This document shows positions 9,954-17,915 of a DNA stretch of 64,000 nucleotides, one piece after another (position 1 is the stretch's first letter; every line of letters starts with the position of its first letter). Position numbers and translations under genes: made by a program. The notes beneath the pieces were generated by a model. That model had not been told where the DNA came from. It saw only the letters and a list, made by a program, of their open reading frames with translations, and did not search any database. The DNA comes from JBKQVT01 sp963804825 (lineage in GTDB: Bacteria > Planctomycetota > Planctomycetia > Pirellulales > Thermoguttaceae): NCBI GenBank assembly GCA_963804825.1, contig CAWDRV010000003.1, positions 1,736,001 through 1,800,000 on the forward strand. The letters are read 5' to 3'.

Positions 9954-10556
9954 ATGAAGGTCCTGATCGTCTATTACAGCACGTATGGCAATGTGTACAA
10001 GATGGCGAATCTGGTGGCCGAGGGCGTCCATGAGGTGGCTGGGGCCGAAGCCGTCATCCGCACCGTGCCGGAATTGATCCCGCCGGAGGTGGTCCAGTCG
10101 CGGGCCGACATGAAGGCAGGCCGCGAGTTGCAGAAGGACGTGCCGCTGGTGAGCGTGGACGATTTCCGCCAGGCCGGCGCGGTGGCCTTCGGCACGCCCA
10201 CCCGGTTCGGCAATGTTTCCGCCCAGTTGAAGAACCAGATCGATCAACTCACCTCGCTGTGGCTGAAGGGGGAATTGGAGGGGAAACTGGCTGGGGTGTT
10301 CACGTCAACCGGCAGCCTGCACGGCGGCCAGGAGACGACGATTTTCACGATGTTGGCCCCGCTGCTGCACTTGGGCTTTATCGTGATGGGCGTGCCCTAT
10401 TCGGTGCAGGAGCTTTTCACGACCACGGGCGGCGGGTCGCCCTATGGGCCGGGACATGTGGCCGGCGGCGATTCCCAGCGGGGGATCGATCCGCAGGAAG
10501 CGGCGATTTGTCGCGCCCTGGGGCGGCGTTTGGCCCAGGTCGGAATGAAGATGTGA
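9954..10556 (+). CDS. wrbA: NAD(P)H:quinone oxidoreductase, WrbA type
   Basis: 200-residue flavodoxin-fold protein that reduces quinones by two electrons using FMN. The N-terminus MKVLIVYYSTYGNVYKMA carries the FMN phosphate-binding loop; GTPTRFGNVSAQLK, STGSLHGGQE and GGGSPYGPGHVAG are the conserved flavin- and NAD-contact loops of WrbA. Length is typical. The ATG at 9954 follows GGAGAACCC; an earlier in-frame ATG would add unrelated residues. It is a single-gene unit, followed by a repeat-filled gap and the convergent purC. Confidence 0.93.
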   Translation: MKVLIVYYSTYGNVYKMANLVAEGVHEVAGAEAVIRTVPELIPPEVVQSRADMKAGRELQKDVPLVSVDDFRQAGAVAFGTPTRFGNVSAQLKNQIDQLTSLWLKGELEGKLAGVFTSTGSLHGGQETTIFTMLAPLLHLGFIVMGVPYSVQELFTTTGGGSPYGPGHVAGGDSQRGIDPQEAAICRALGRRLAQVGMKM

Positions 10557-10557
10557 T

Positions 10558-10652
10558 GTAAGGCGGAGGGCGGAAGGCGGAGGGCGGAAGGGGGAAGGCA
10601 AACAGGAGAAATTAAGGATGTAAACGGGAGGTTGGTCGCTTGCGGTTTCGCA
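10558..10652. repeat. GGCGGAAGG tandem plus CGCTTGCGGTTTCGCA motif
   Basis: The gap between wrbA and purC holds AAGGCGGAGGGCGGAAGG-type tandem sequence (10558-10599), then CGCTTGCGGTTTCGCA at 10637-10652. The same 16-mer occurs at about 24922 and 58654; the tandem recurs, inverted, at about 40912-40938. Confidence 0.65.
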
Positions 10653-10662
10653 CCCTTCCGCT

Positions 10663-11550
10663 TCACGCTCCAAATTTCCGCCCGGTCAATCGCTCGAACG
10701 CCTCGACGTACTTCGCGCGGGTCTTGACGACGATCTCGTCGGGCAGGGCAGGGGGGGGACTGTTCTTGTCCCAACCGCTGGCCGAGAGCCAGTCGCGCAC
10801 GAACTGCTTGTCGAACGACGGCTGGCCGCGGCCCGGCGCGTACTGGTCGGCGGGCCAGAAGCGGGAACTGTCGGGCGTGAGCACCTCGTCGATGAGGATG
10901 ACGCGGCCGTCGATCCGGCCCCACTCGAACTTCGTGTCGGCGATGAGGATGCCGCGCTGACGGGCGAAATCGGCCCCGCGGCGGAAAATGTCCAGGCTCC
11001 GCCCGCGCAGCTCATGGGCCAACTCGCCGCCCACCAACTCGACCATCCGCGCAAACGAGATGTTCTCGTCATGCCCGGCGGCCGCCTTCGTCGAGGGCGT
11101 GAACATCGGCTCGGGCAGCCGGGCGCTTTCGGTCAGTCCAACCGGAAGACGGACGCCGCAAACCGTGCCGTTGCGCTGATATTCCTGCCAGCCGGAACCG
11201 GCCAGATAACCGCGGACCACGCACTCGATCGGCACCACTTCGGTCTTGCGGCAGAGCGTCGAGCGGCCGGCCAACATGCGGCGGTCCGCGCCCAGCGGCA
11301 GGTCCATGCGGTCCACGTCCGTGGTGATCAGGTGGTTCGGCTCGCCCAATTGTCCGAACCAGAAGGCGGCGATTTGCGTCAACAGCCGGCCCTTGTCCGG
11401 AATGCCGGTCGGCAGCACCCAATCGAACGCGCTAAGACGGTCGGTGCTGACCAGCAGCAGCCGATCGCCCAGGTCGTAAATATCGCGCACTTTGCCCCTT
11501 CGCACCGGCAGGCCCGGCAGCGAGGTTTCCAAGACAATGGCGTTGCTCAT
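10663..11550 (-). CDS. purC: SAICAR synthase (phosphoribosylaminoimidazole-succinocarboxamide synthase)
   Basis: Purine biosynthesis: joins aspartate to CAIR with ATP. 295 residues, the longer form of the family. Motifs: RRGKVRDIYDLGDRLLLV at the nucleotide site, STDRLSAFDWVLP, PIECVVRGYLAGSGWQEY, ADTKFEWG and IDEVLTPDSSRFW. It is complete and in frame. The stretch SPPPALPDEIV near the end is encoded by a GC-rich 21-mer identical to one in the AsmA-like gene, but PP-x-LPDE is natural in this family, so the match may be convergent. Confidence 0.96.
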   Translation of the reverse strand: MSNAIVLETSLPGLPVRRGKVRDIYDLGDRLLLVSTDRLSAFDWVLPTGIPDKGRLLTQIAAFWFGQLGEPNHLITTDVDRMDLPLGADRRMLAGRSTLCRKTEVVPIECVVRGYLAGSGWQEYQRNGTVCGVRLPVGLTESARLPEPMFTPSTKAAAGHDENISFARMVELVGGELAHELRGRSLDIFRRGADFARQRGILIADTKFEWGRIDGRVILIDEVLTPDSSRFWPADQYAPGRGQPSFDKQFVRDWLSASGWDKNSPPPALPDEIVVKTRAKYVEAFERLTGRKFGA

Positions 11551-11715
11551 GGTTCAATGTCCCTCTCGGTGTACGGGAATCCAAATATACCGGCGCCGTC
11601 GCGGGTTGGCCAGGGGGGCGGACAATAGTTGGGGGTGGGCAGCTTGAACCCACCGCGGTTCTCCGGTAGACTTGGCTGGGGGTGGGGCCTGTCGCGGTCG
11701 AGGTTGCCTATTGCC

Positions 11716-13194
11716 ATGGGTCGGATGCGGTTTCTTGTCGTTGCGCCCGAGCCGGTCACGAAGGAGCTTCTTCAGCAGACCTACCTGACGGGCATCGACC
11801 GCACGCCTTGGCAGGTGCGGACCAGTCTTGAAGGCAACATGTTGCTGCTGGAACGCGAGGTGTCGGAATCGGCCAACGTCCATGTTCCCTGGTGGGTCGA
11901 GGGTCACGGCCTGCTGGCCCTTTCCACCGGCACGCTGATGGAGCAGCCGACGCCCTACCTGCTGCCGGTCGAGCTCGCCCGGGGAACCGTCAACCAACTC
12001 CGCAACCAATGGTTCGAGTGGCAAATGATTGGGCTGGCGGCGCCGCCGGGCGTGGCGACGAAGTTGACCGAGGCCATCCAGCACCTCAGTTGGGCGGCCG
12101 TGCGGCAGGACGAGCCGGACCTGGCCGCCGCGCTCAGTCAGGACGCGCTCCGCGCGGCGCTGGACGGCGCGCAGTTGCTGGCCGCGGCCTACGTCGAGCA
12201 GTCCATCACCGTCCGTCGCCGCGGCACGGGGAAACTGGCGGCCCTGCTGGGCGCCGACCTGGAGACCTCGCTGTTGGACGCTTATACCGCCCGGCAGTTC
12301 TTGTCCGCCTTCAACGCCGCCGTCGTGCCCCTCTGCTGGCGCGACGTGGAGGCCAGCGAGGGGGCTTTTTCCTGGACCGTCTGCGACGCGCAGGTCCAGT
12401 GGTGCCACACCCACGGACTGAAGGTCTGCGCGGGCCCGCTGGTCAACCTCGACGCCCGCAGCCTGCCCGACTGGCTCTATCTTTGGGAAGACGATTTTGA
12501 AAACCTGCTGGCGTCGGCGAGCCAATTCATCACCGCGGCGGTCGCCCGCTATCGCGGCAAAGTCGACCTGTGGCAATGCGTGGGCCGGCTCAACACCGCC
12601 GAGATGCTCTCGCTCTCGGAGGAAGAGAAGCTGCAACTGGCCGCGCGGACGATCCGCCTGGTGCAGTCGCTCGACGCCGACTGCCCGGTGCTGATTTCGC
12701 TCGATCAGCCCTGGAGCGAGTACATGGACCGCCGCGAGGCGGACTTCCCGCCGCTGTACTTCGCCGACGCCTTGGTCCGCGCCGGGCTGGCCCTGAACGG
12801 GCTGATGCTGGAGGTCAACTTGGGCTATGAGCCGGGCTGCACGCTGCCGCGGACGCCCTTGGAATTCAGCCGGCAACTGGACTATTGGAGCCTGTTGGGT
12901 CTGCCGCTGTACGTGGCGCTCAGCGTGCCAAGCGCCGACGGCGACGACCCGCTGGCCCGGCGGCGCATGGCGTCGGCGGCGCCGGGGCGCTGGACGTTGG
13001 AATCGCAGCAGGCGTGGATCGCCCGCTACGTGCCGTTGATCCTGGCGAAGCCGGGGGTGCAGGGGATCGTTTGGAACCAGCTCCGCGACAGCGTGCCGCA
13101 CGACTTCCCGCACGCCGGCCTGTTGGACGAGCACGGCCGCGCCAAGCCGGCGTTGCGCGCGTTGGCGGCCATCCGACAAGCGCTGCTGAAGTGA
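11716..13194 (+). CDS. Glycoside hydrolase family 10-like protein, probably non-catalytic
   Basis: 492 residues from ATG (MGRMRFLVVAPEPVTKELLQ), with no signal peptide. The first 200 residues form an unassigned domain; the second part follows a GH10 xylanase TIM-barrel order: FNAAVVPLCWRDVEASEGAFSW, AGPLVNL, VDLWQCVGRLNTAEML, then LNGLMLEVNLGY. GH10 enzymes carry an acid/base Glu in W-D/N-V-V-N-E; here the position reads WQCVGRLN, with no Glu. A Glu survives near the nucleophile position (LMLEVNL). I therefore call it xylanase-like but suspect it lacks normal hydrolase activity. Confidence 0.7.
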   Translation: MGRMRFLVVAPEPVTKELLQQTYLTGIDRTPWQVRTSLEGNMLLLEREVSESANVHVPWWVEGHGLLALSTGTLMEQPTPYLLPVELARGTVNQLRNQWFEWQMIGLAAPPGVATKLTEAIQHLSWAAVRQDEPDLAAALSQDALRAALDGAQLLAAAYVEQSITVRRRGTGKLAALLGADLETSLLDAYTARQFLSAFNAAVVPLCWRDVEASEGAFSWTVCDAQVQWCHTHGLKVCAGPLVNLDARSLPDWLYLWEDDFENLLASASQFITAAVARYRGKVDLWQCVGRLNTAEMLSLSEEEKLQLAARTIRLVQSLDADCPVLISLDQPWSEYMDRREADFPPLYFADALVRAGLALNGLMLEVNLGYEPGCTLPRTPLEFSRQLDYWSLLGLPLYVALSVPSADGDDPLARRRMASAAPGRWTLESQQAWIARYVPLILAKPGVQGIVWNQLRDSVPHDFPHAGLLDEHGRAKPALRALAAIRQALLK

Positions 13195-13230
13195 GAACCC
13201 GGCGGATACCGGAGCGGGAAACAGAGAGGG

Positions 13231-13262
13231 AACCGCAGATGAACGCAGATGGACACAGATAA
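13231..13262. repeat. AACCGCAGATGAACGCAGAT repeat, left of GxxExxY gene
   Basis: Member of the AACCGCGGAT-NAACGC-GGAT family. It lies between the GH10-like stop and the GxxExxY gene, in the orientation opposite to the copy at 13656-13684, so the gene is flanked by inverted copies. Confidence 0.75.
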
Positions 13263-13285
13263 GGAGGCGGCGAGGGAGGGAAGGT

Positions 13286-13675
13286 TCAAAAATCGAGAAC
13301 CACGCGCTTGACCTCGATCTTCGGCGTGCCGAAGTTTATCAGCAGGCAAAGGTTAAGATCCGTTGCCTTGAGGTAGTTGAGACACTGGGCGAGGTGGACG
13401 TCGTCCAGTGCCTTGGCGGCCTTCAGCTCGACAAGTAAGCAATCCTCGACCAGAATGTCAGCCGCATATTCTCCCACCACAACCCCGTCGTAGCGGACGC
13501 TCATGCCGCGTTGCTGATCGGCTCGGAGGCCGGCTTTACGGAGTTCATGGGCCAGGGCGTTTTCGTAAACCTTTTCAAGAAAGCCGGCGCCGAGCGTATT
13601 GGCCACCTTGAACGCACAGCCGATCACCTTTTCGGCGAGCGCATTCAACCTTTGCCTGCGTTCATCCGCGTTCAT
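13286..13675 (-). CDS. GxxExxY family protein embedded in a repeat
   Basis: 129 residues. The family signature is clear: GAGFLEKVYENAL (G-x-x-E-x-x-Y), followed by VRYDGVVVGEYAADILVED and LLVELKAAK, a restriction-endonuclease-like fold core with D-(x)n-ExK spacing. Function is undetermined for the family; a nuclease role is plausible but unproven. Unusually, the first codons (MNADERRQ) are themselves encoded by the dispersed repeat ATGAACGCGGATGAACGC, so the gene starts inside a repeat unit and is flanked by others. Confidence 0.85.
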   Translation of the reverse strand: MNADERRQRLNALAEKVIGCAFKVANTLGAGFLEKVYENALAHELRKAGLRADQQRGMSVRYDGVVVGEYAADILVEDCLLVELKAAKALDDVHLAQCLNYLKATDLNLCLLINFGTPKIEVKRVVLDF

Positions 13676-13760
13676 CCGCGGTTCCTTTCAAATAGTTTTC
13701 GGTTGGTATTGGAGAGCGGGGCGTAAAGGGAACCGCGGATAAACGCAGATGGACGCGGAT
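13656..13760. repeat. Two AACCGCGGAT-type repeat units, inverted to each other
   Basis: CTGCGTTCATCCGCGTTC at 13656-13684 overlaps the start of the GxxExxY gene; AACCGCGGATAAACGCAGAT at 13731-13760 is the reverse orientation. About 50 bp of unrelated sequence separates them. Confidence 0.75.
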
Positions 13761-13780
13761 TTGGCGATGGCCTGAGAGGA

Positions 13781-14104
13781 TCAGGGGCCTGGCGGCGGCA
13801 GCCGTTTGGCCAGGACCGCGAGTACGTTTCGCTTGGCGCGGTCAAAATCAGCATTCGCCGCAGGAGATACCGCCTCCGCCTCCGATGAAAACGTCATTTC
13901 GAGGGTAACCTCTTCGATTAGCTGGCATGTTATCGGGTTGACGGGTGGCAAGATCACGTGAATGGGGGCAGCGACGGCTTCGCACTCTTTGAAAGTCGCC
14001 GCCAAATCGGCCCGGCCGGTGTGGCGCGGTGGAGCAAACCGCCGTTTCCTCAGGTACAACCCGTCGTCTTGGAGTGTGACGGTATCATCATTTGAACTGG
14101 CCAT
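13781..14104 (-). CDS. Hypothetical small acidic protein
   Basis: 107 residues (MASSNDDTVTLQDDGLYLRKRRF...), no signal peptide or membrane segment. It contains CEAVAAPIHVILPPVNPITC and a helical tail (ADFDRAKRNVLAVLAKRLPPP). Codon composition is coding-like in this frame and a Shine-Dalgarno-like AAGGGGAT lies upstream. It sits between two repeat units. No family recognised; it may be a remnant travelling with the repeats. Confidence 0.5.
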   Translation of the reverse strand: MASSNDDTVTLQDDGLYLRKRRFAPPRHTGRADLAATFKECEAVAAPIHVILPPVNPITCQLIEEVTLEMTFSSEAEAVSPAANADFDRAKRNVLAVLAKRLPPPGP

Positions 14105-14174
14105 GGAATCCCCTTTCTATCTGTGATGAACCCCCTTGCAGTCGCCATTTTTGTCGTCCACGATTCGGCCATTT

Positions 14175-14203
14175 CTGCGTTCATCCGCGTTCATCTGCGG
14201 TTC
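14175..14203. repeat. CTGCGTTCATCCGCGTTC repeat unit
   Basis: Another member of the AACCGCGGAT family, immediately downstream of the FHA-phosphatase stop codon (14221). Confidence 0.7.
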
Positions 14204-14220
14204 CTTCCTCACTTTTCTTC

Positions 14221-15921
14221 TCAACCGCCGCTTTCCCCCTTCCGCCCGAGGCACACCAGGCACATGTCGTCGCTCTGCGGACGAAGGCCCACGAAACGCT
14301 TCACGTCGTCGAGAATCCCACGCCCGATCCGCTCGACCCGCGACGCCGGAGCGGCCAACTGACGGCGCAGCCGCTCGACGCCGTAAAGCTGATCCTGATC
14401 GTTCATCGCCTCCGTGACCCCGTCGGTGTAGAGGGTCAGCAGATCGTCCGGCGCAAGCGGCAGCGTGTGCTGGGAGTAATGAGTCTCGTACTCCACGCCC
14501 AAGGGCAATTGGGTCTCGGCGTCCAGGACCGGCTCGATCCGGCCGGGCCCACGGCGCAACAAAGGCGGAAGATGCCCGGCATTGACCAGCGTCACCTCGT
14601 TTCGCCGCACGTCGAGCACGGCCAGCACCAGCGTGACGAAACGGTCTTCCCAACCGGCCTCGCAGAAGGCGCGGTTGAGTCGGTCGATGGCCTCGCCGGG
14701 CGTCGGCTCGCTGGCCAGGCAATAGCGGGTGTCGGCCGACAGCCGGGCCATCAAGAGCGAGGCCGGAATGCCCTTGCCCGACACGTCCGCCACGACCACC
14801 GCCAGCCGCCCGCCGGAAAGAGGAATGTAGTCGTAATAGTCGCCGCCGAGCTGGTTGGCCGGCTCGTAGAAGGCGAAAAATTCATACTGCTCGATCCGCG
14901 GCGAAGCGGCCGGCAGGAAACCGCGGAGCACCTCGTGGGCGACCCGCAACTCCCGCTCCAACGCCTGCTCGCGCAACAGCGTCTCGTGCAACTCGGCGTT
15001 CTCGACCGCAAAGGCCGCCTGACATGCCACGCTCGCCAGCACGTCGAGGTCCTCGCGGCTGAAACGGCTCCGCTGGTCGATCGTGTCGATCTGGATCACG
15101 CCGATGGCCTTGCCTTCGCTGTTGATCAGCGGGGCGCACATCATCGAGCGGATGTGAAAGTCGGCGATGCTCTCGGCCTGGTCGAAACGCTTGTCCGTGG
15201 CGGCGTCGGCCGAAAGAATGGCTTCCTTGGCGGCCATGACCTCGTTGACGATCGTGCGGCTGATGCGGATCGTCGCCCGGTCGTCGCCGCGGCGATACTT
15301 GACGGCCTTGGGAATCAGCCGGCCGCTGGCCGGGTCGCAAAGGACCACGAATCCGCGGTCCGCCTGGATGAAAATGGTGAACAGGCTGTCCAGCAGCTTC
15401 GGCAACACCTGGTTCAGGGCCAGGGCCTTGCCCAGGTTCCGGCTGATCTCCAGCAGGGCCTTGAGCTTGGCCTCGGCGTTGACGCCCAGCCGCAGGCTGG
15501 CCGGGCCAACGGACAGGTCCACCTTCGACATCACGGCCGAATTGCCGGCGGGCCCCTCGTCGTCGATCACCAGGTCCGTCGGCTCGGCCCCCTCGTCCTG
15601 CCGCCGGGCGACGGGCAGTTCCAGGTCGGGCAGGCCGTGATGAAAAATAAAGACCAGGTCGCAGATGCCCAACTGGTCGTGCTCGCGGAGCAGTTCCCGG
15701 CGGACCAGCGGCCGGCCGTTCAGCACCGTGCCGTTCCGGCTGCGAAGGTCCTCGACGTAAAACTTGCCGTCGACCAGGAGGATGCGGGCGTGCTGGCGGC
15801 TGACGGCGGCCGCGTCCAGGACGACATTACAGTCCGGGTGGCGGCCCAGGGTGATGGAATTGCCCTCCAGGGGGAAGACTTGTCCGGGTTTCGGCCCTTG
15901 CAGGGTTTGCAGTACCGCCAT
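14221..15921 (-). CDS. FHA-GAF-PP2C (RsbU/SpoIIE-type) serine phosphatase
   Basis: 566 residues from the ATG giving MAVLQTLQGPKPGQ; the frame stays open upstream through a repeat but that part is not protein-like. An FHA phosphothreonine-binding domain occupies about residues 1-95 (LGRHPDCNVVL, SRQHARI, RNGTVLNG). A GAF sensor domain spans about 170-330. The C-terminal PP2C/SpoIIE phosphatase (about 360-566) has GGDYYDYIPL, VVADVSGKGIPASLLMA and LTLYTDGVTEA. Such proteins read partner-switching or kinase signals and dephosphorylate target proteins, often anti-anti-sigma factors. A palindromic element lies 29 bp upstream of the start. Confidence 0.9.
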   Translation of the reverse strand: MAVLQTLQGPKPGQVFPLEGNSITLGRHPDCNVVLDAAAVSRQHARILLVDGKFYVEDLRSRNGTVLNGRPLVRRELLREHDQLGICDLVFIFHHGLPDLELPVARRQDEGAEPTDLVIDDEGPAGNSAVMSKVDLSVGPASLRLGVNAEAKLKALLEISRNLGKALALNQVLPKLLDSLFTIFIQADRGFVVLCDPASGRLIPKAVKYRRGDDRATIRISRTIVNEVMAAKEAILSADAATDKRFDQAESIADFHIRSMMCAPLINSEGKAIGVIQIDTIDQRSRFSREDLDVLASVACQAAFAVENAELHETLLREQALERELRVAHEVLRGFLPAASPRIEQYEFFAFYEPANQLGGDYYDYIPLSGGRLAVVVADVSGKGIPASLLMARLSADTRYCLASEPTPGEAIDRLNRAFCEAGWEDRFVTLVLAVLDVRRNEVTLVNAGHLPPLLRRGPGRIEPVLDAETQLPLGVEYETHYSQHTLPLAPDDLLTLYTDGVTEAMNDQDQLYGVERLRRQLAAPASRVERIGRGILDDVKRFVGLRPQSDDMCLVCLGRKGESGG

Positions 15922-15950
15922 GAGGTTGCTCGCCGGTTCCGTACGTTCAC

Positions 15951-15992
15951 GGGGACTGTCCCGATTTTCGCCGCGAAAATGGGACTGTCCCC
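15951..15992. repeat. GGGGACAGTCCC palindromic element, copy A
   Basis: 42-bp inverted repeat with ends GGGGACTGTCCC and GGGACTGTCCCC around TTTTCG..CGAAAA. It lies 29 bp upstream of the FHA-phosphatase start. The other copies are at 27941, 37207 and 42942. Confidence 0.85.
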
Positions 15993-16180
15993 TTCGGGTT
16001 GCGCAGTTCCCTTTTGATTCTAGGTGGTTCTGCTTCGGATCGTCAATGACCCGCGCCCTCGGCCGGGCGCTGCCCTTGACGGCCGGGCCATCGGCATTTA
16101 ACCTTAATGTTTCCAACGCTTTGTGAGAAAGCGTGCAGGACCGTCGGCGGGTCCGTGGAAGCGCCCGCTTCGGACGAGTC

Positions 16181-16251
16181 TGGGGAATGGTGTAACGGTA
16201 GCACGAGTGACTCTGGATCACTTAGTCTAGGTTCGAATCCTAGTTCCCCAG
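16181..16251 (+). tRNA. tRNA-Gln (CUG anticodon)
   Basis: A 71-nt cloverleaf: acceptor TGGGGAA pairs with TTCCCCA, with G as discriminator; D-loop GGTGTAACGGTAGC; anticodon stem AGTGA/TCACT around loop CTCTGGA, giving CTG; T-arm CTAGGTTCGAATCCTAG. The U1-A72 pair is typical of bacterial tRNA-Gln. CCA is not encoded. Confidence 0.95.
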
Positions 16252-16351
16252 TTGGACTTAGGACGATTGAGAAACTGACGGTGCTACCCCGGTGCTACCT
16301 TGGCAAGAATTTCGGCCGGGCCTGCTAGAAACCGCCGCGAGACAGGAAACG

Positions 16352-16371
16352 GGCCCGGCTGGGGCCTTTTT
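16352..16371 (+). terminator. Rho-independent terminator after tRNA-Gln
   Basis: Stem GGCCC/GGGCC with loop GGCTG followed by TTTTT. It lies about 100 bp after the tRNA and 14 bp before the TIR gene, so it may separate the two transcripts. The stem is short. Confidence 0.5.
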
Positions 16372-16385
16372 ACGGGGGCTATGCG

Positions 16386-17177
16386 ATGCGGGTATTCATT
16401 TCGTGGTCTGAGGGCCGTAGTCGCCAGATTGCAGAAGCACTTCACCCCTGGTTAAAGTGTGTGCTGCAACGGCTAGACCCGTGGTTGTCCAAAAATAGCG
16501 TTGTTCCCGGGCAGCGGTGGTTACGCGAACTTGCGGACGGACTGGAGGCTATTGACGTTGGGATACTGTGCGTGACTCGCGAGAACATGGAAAACCCCTG
16601 GCTACTGTTCGAGGCGGGCGCGCTCTCAAAGAAGGGCGAGTCGAGAGTTATTCCGTACTTGCTGGGCATTGAGCCCGGCGAGTTGATCGAACCGCTTAAA
16701 GCGTTTCAGGCCGTTAGCGCCGACCAAACCGGTACTCTTTCCATTGTGGACAGCCTCAACAGTCTGCTTGGCAAGGAGCGCCTCGACCAAAAAGAGCTAC
16801 AACAGGTCTTCGATAAGTGGTGGCCCGACCTGGAGAAGAAAATTGGGGAGATTCCAGAGTCCCCCGAGGCACCACCACCACCACCAGACATGGCAGTTTC
16901 CTTAGAGGAGATTGTCAACCAACTTAATTATATGGCCACCGTCCTAAACGAGATCCAGAGGGCACAGACGTGGGGCTCTGGCTTGGGGCTTCTGCCTGGG
17001 GGTACAGTAGGATTGGGTTACGCTCCGACTTCGGTCCCGTTCGTTACGACTCTGCCGGCCATGCCGGCTCCGGCTGCGGGGTACGGTAATCGCCCGGTTC
17101 GATCAGGTTCGGGCTTGCCAGGCGGTGCAAAACCTTCTGCGGTCGGCACTAGTGGGCGGTCGGAATCGGGACAGTAA
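16386..17177 (+). CDS. TIR-domain protein
   Basis: 263 residues. Residues 1-150 form a bacterial TIR-like domain: MRVFISWSEGRSRQIAEAL (first strand and helix), then GLEAIDVGILCVTRENMENP and WLLFEAGALSK, where the Glu corresponds to the catalytic Glu of NAD-cleaving TIR domains. A proline run (EAPPPPPD) follows, then a helical stretch and a Gly/Pro/Ser-rich C-terminus to residue 263. Bacterial TIR domains commonly cleave NAD in anti-phage systems, but many are uncharacterised. GC content is visibly lower than the surroundings, and it starts just after tRNA-Gln, as expected for an inserted islet. Confidence 0.8.
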   Translation: MRVFISWSEGRSRQIAEALHPWLKCVLQRLDPWLSKNSVVPGQRWLRELADGLEAIDVGILCVTRENMENPWLLFEAGALSKKGESRVIPYLLGIEPGELIEPLKAFQAVSADQTGTLSIVDSLNSLLGKERLDQKELQQVFDKWWPDLEKKIGEIPESPEAPPPPPDMAVSLEEIVNQLNYMATVLNEIQRAQTWGSGLGLLPGGTVGLGYAPTSVPFVTTLPAMPAPAAGYGNRPVRSGSGLPGGAKPSAVGTSGRSESGQ

Positions 17178-17343
17178 GAGGGGAGAGTTGTATGCGTCGC
17201 GGGGACGGCCAGAGAACGGGCCGAGAGCGATTGCCGGGTGTTTGCAAAGGCCATCGAGAAATTGTGGGACTCGCGAACGGCTTGAACCGGTAGAATCGAC
17301 GCGGATCACGCCATCACTGTTCTGGAGGTCAGGAGAAAACGAC

Positions 17344-17808
17344 ATGCTCAAAAAAATCGGAATTGGTGTTTACGTGCTACTCCTTGCATTGGCGGCAATT
17401 GTCACGATTCTGTGGTGGATAGAAAATCATTCATCTTTCCTCGGATCCCAGTTGGGGGGACTCGTTGACAGGCTCGCCCAGACCAATGTCTCTCTTCCGG
17501 TGGCCGTAACCCTTAGTTTGTTGGGGATCGCGGTCGGTTACGGCATCGGACGTTTGCTCCACCCACTGCGGCTTAAGATCGTGGGCGCATCGTACGGCGT
17601 CGAGGGTAGGACGGCGGATGTGGCGGCGTTCGTAAGAAAGCACATCAAGAACGACCGCGCCTCATTCGTTGCCAGCAACGAGAATCTGGGCGGCGATCCG
17701 TGCCCCGCCGTCCCGAAGAAACTCTATATCGCATATACTGTTACCACTGGGAAACCTCCGATCAAAAAGACATTTGAGGAGGGCAACCGCGTAGAACTCC
17801 CTGAGTGA
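17344..17808 (+). CDS. Membrane protein with DUF3395-like C-terminus
   Basis: 154 residues from ATG with GGAGGTCAGGAG upstream; longer upstream frame rejected because it lacks protein-like sequence. Two transmembrane helices (about 5-27 and 55-75) are followed by a soluble domain: LKIVGASYGVEGRTADVAAFV, SFVASNENLGGDPCPAVPKKLYI and EEGNRVELPE. This resembles DUF3395-type beta domains, judged by eye. It lies 166 bp after the TIR gene on the same strand and shares its lower GC, so the pair may be functionally linked. Confidence 0.65.
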   Translation: MLKKIGIGVYVLLLALAAIVTILWWIENHSSFLGSQLGGLVDRLAQTNVSLPVAVTLSLLGIAVGYGIGRLLHPLRLKIVGASYGVEGRTADVAAFVRKHIKNDRASFVASNENLGGDPCPAVPKKLYIAYTVTTGKPPIKKTFEEGNRVELPE

Positions 17809-17915
17809 GAACGGAGTATCACGTCCTACGTTGTCACCTCAGCCGGATCGGCCTGGTCGACGATCCCCGCCACCAATCCCCGGGCCTCTCGCCATCTTCG
17901 CCGGGCCACCCGCGC

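Noticed and set aside
11554..13179. 541-residue antisense frame across the GH10-like gene
   Set aside because: Shadow frame with Arg/Gln-rich composition and no motif.
16181..16251. Duplicated tRNA-Gln 3' end as an attachment site downstream of the TIR islet
   Set aside because: I looked for a second copy of GTTCGAATCCTAGTTCC in the following 2 kb and saw none.
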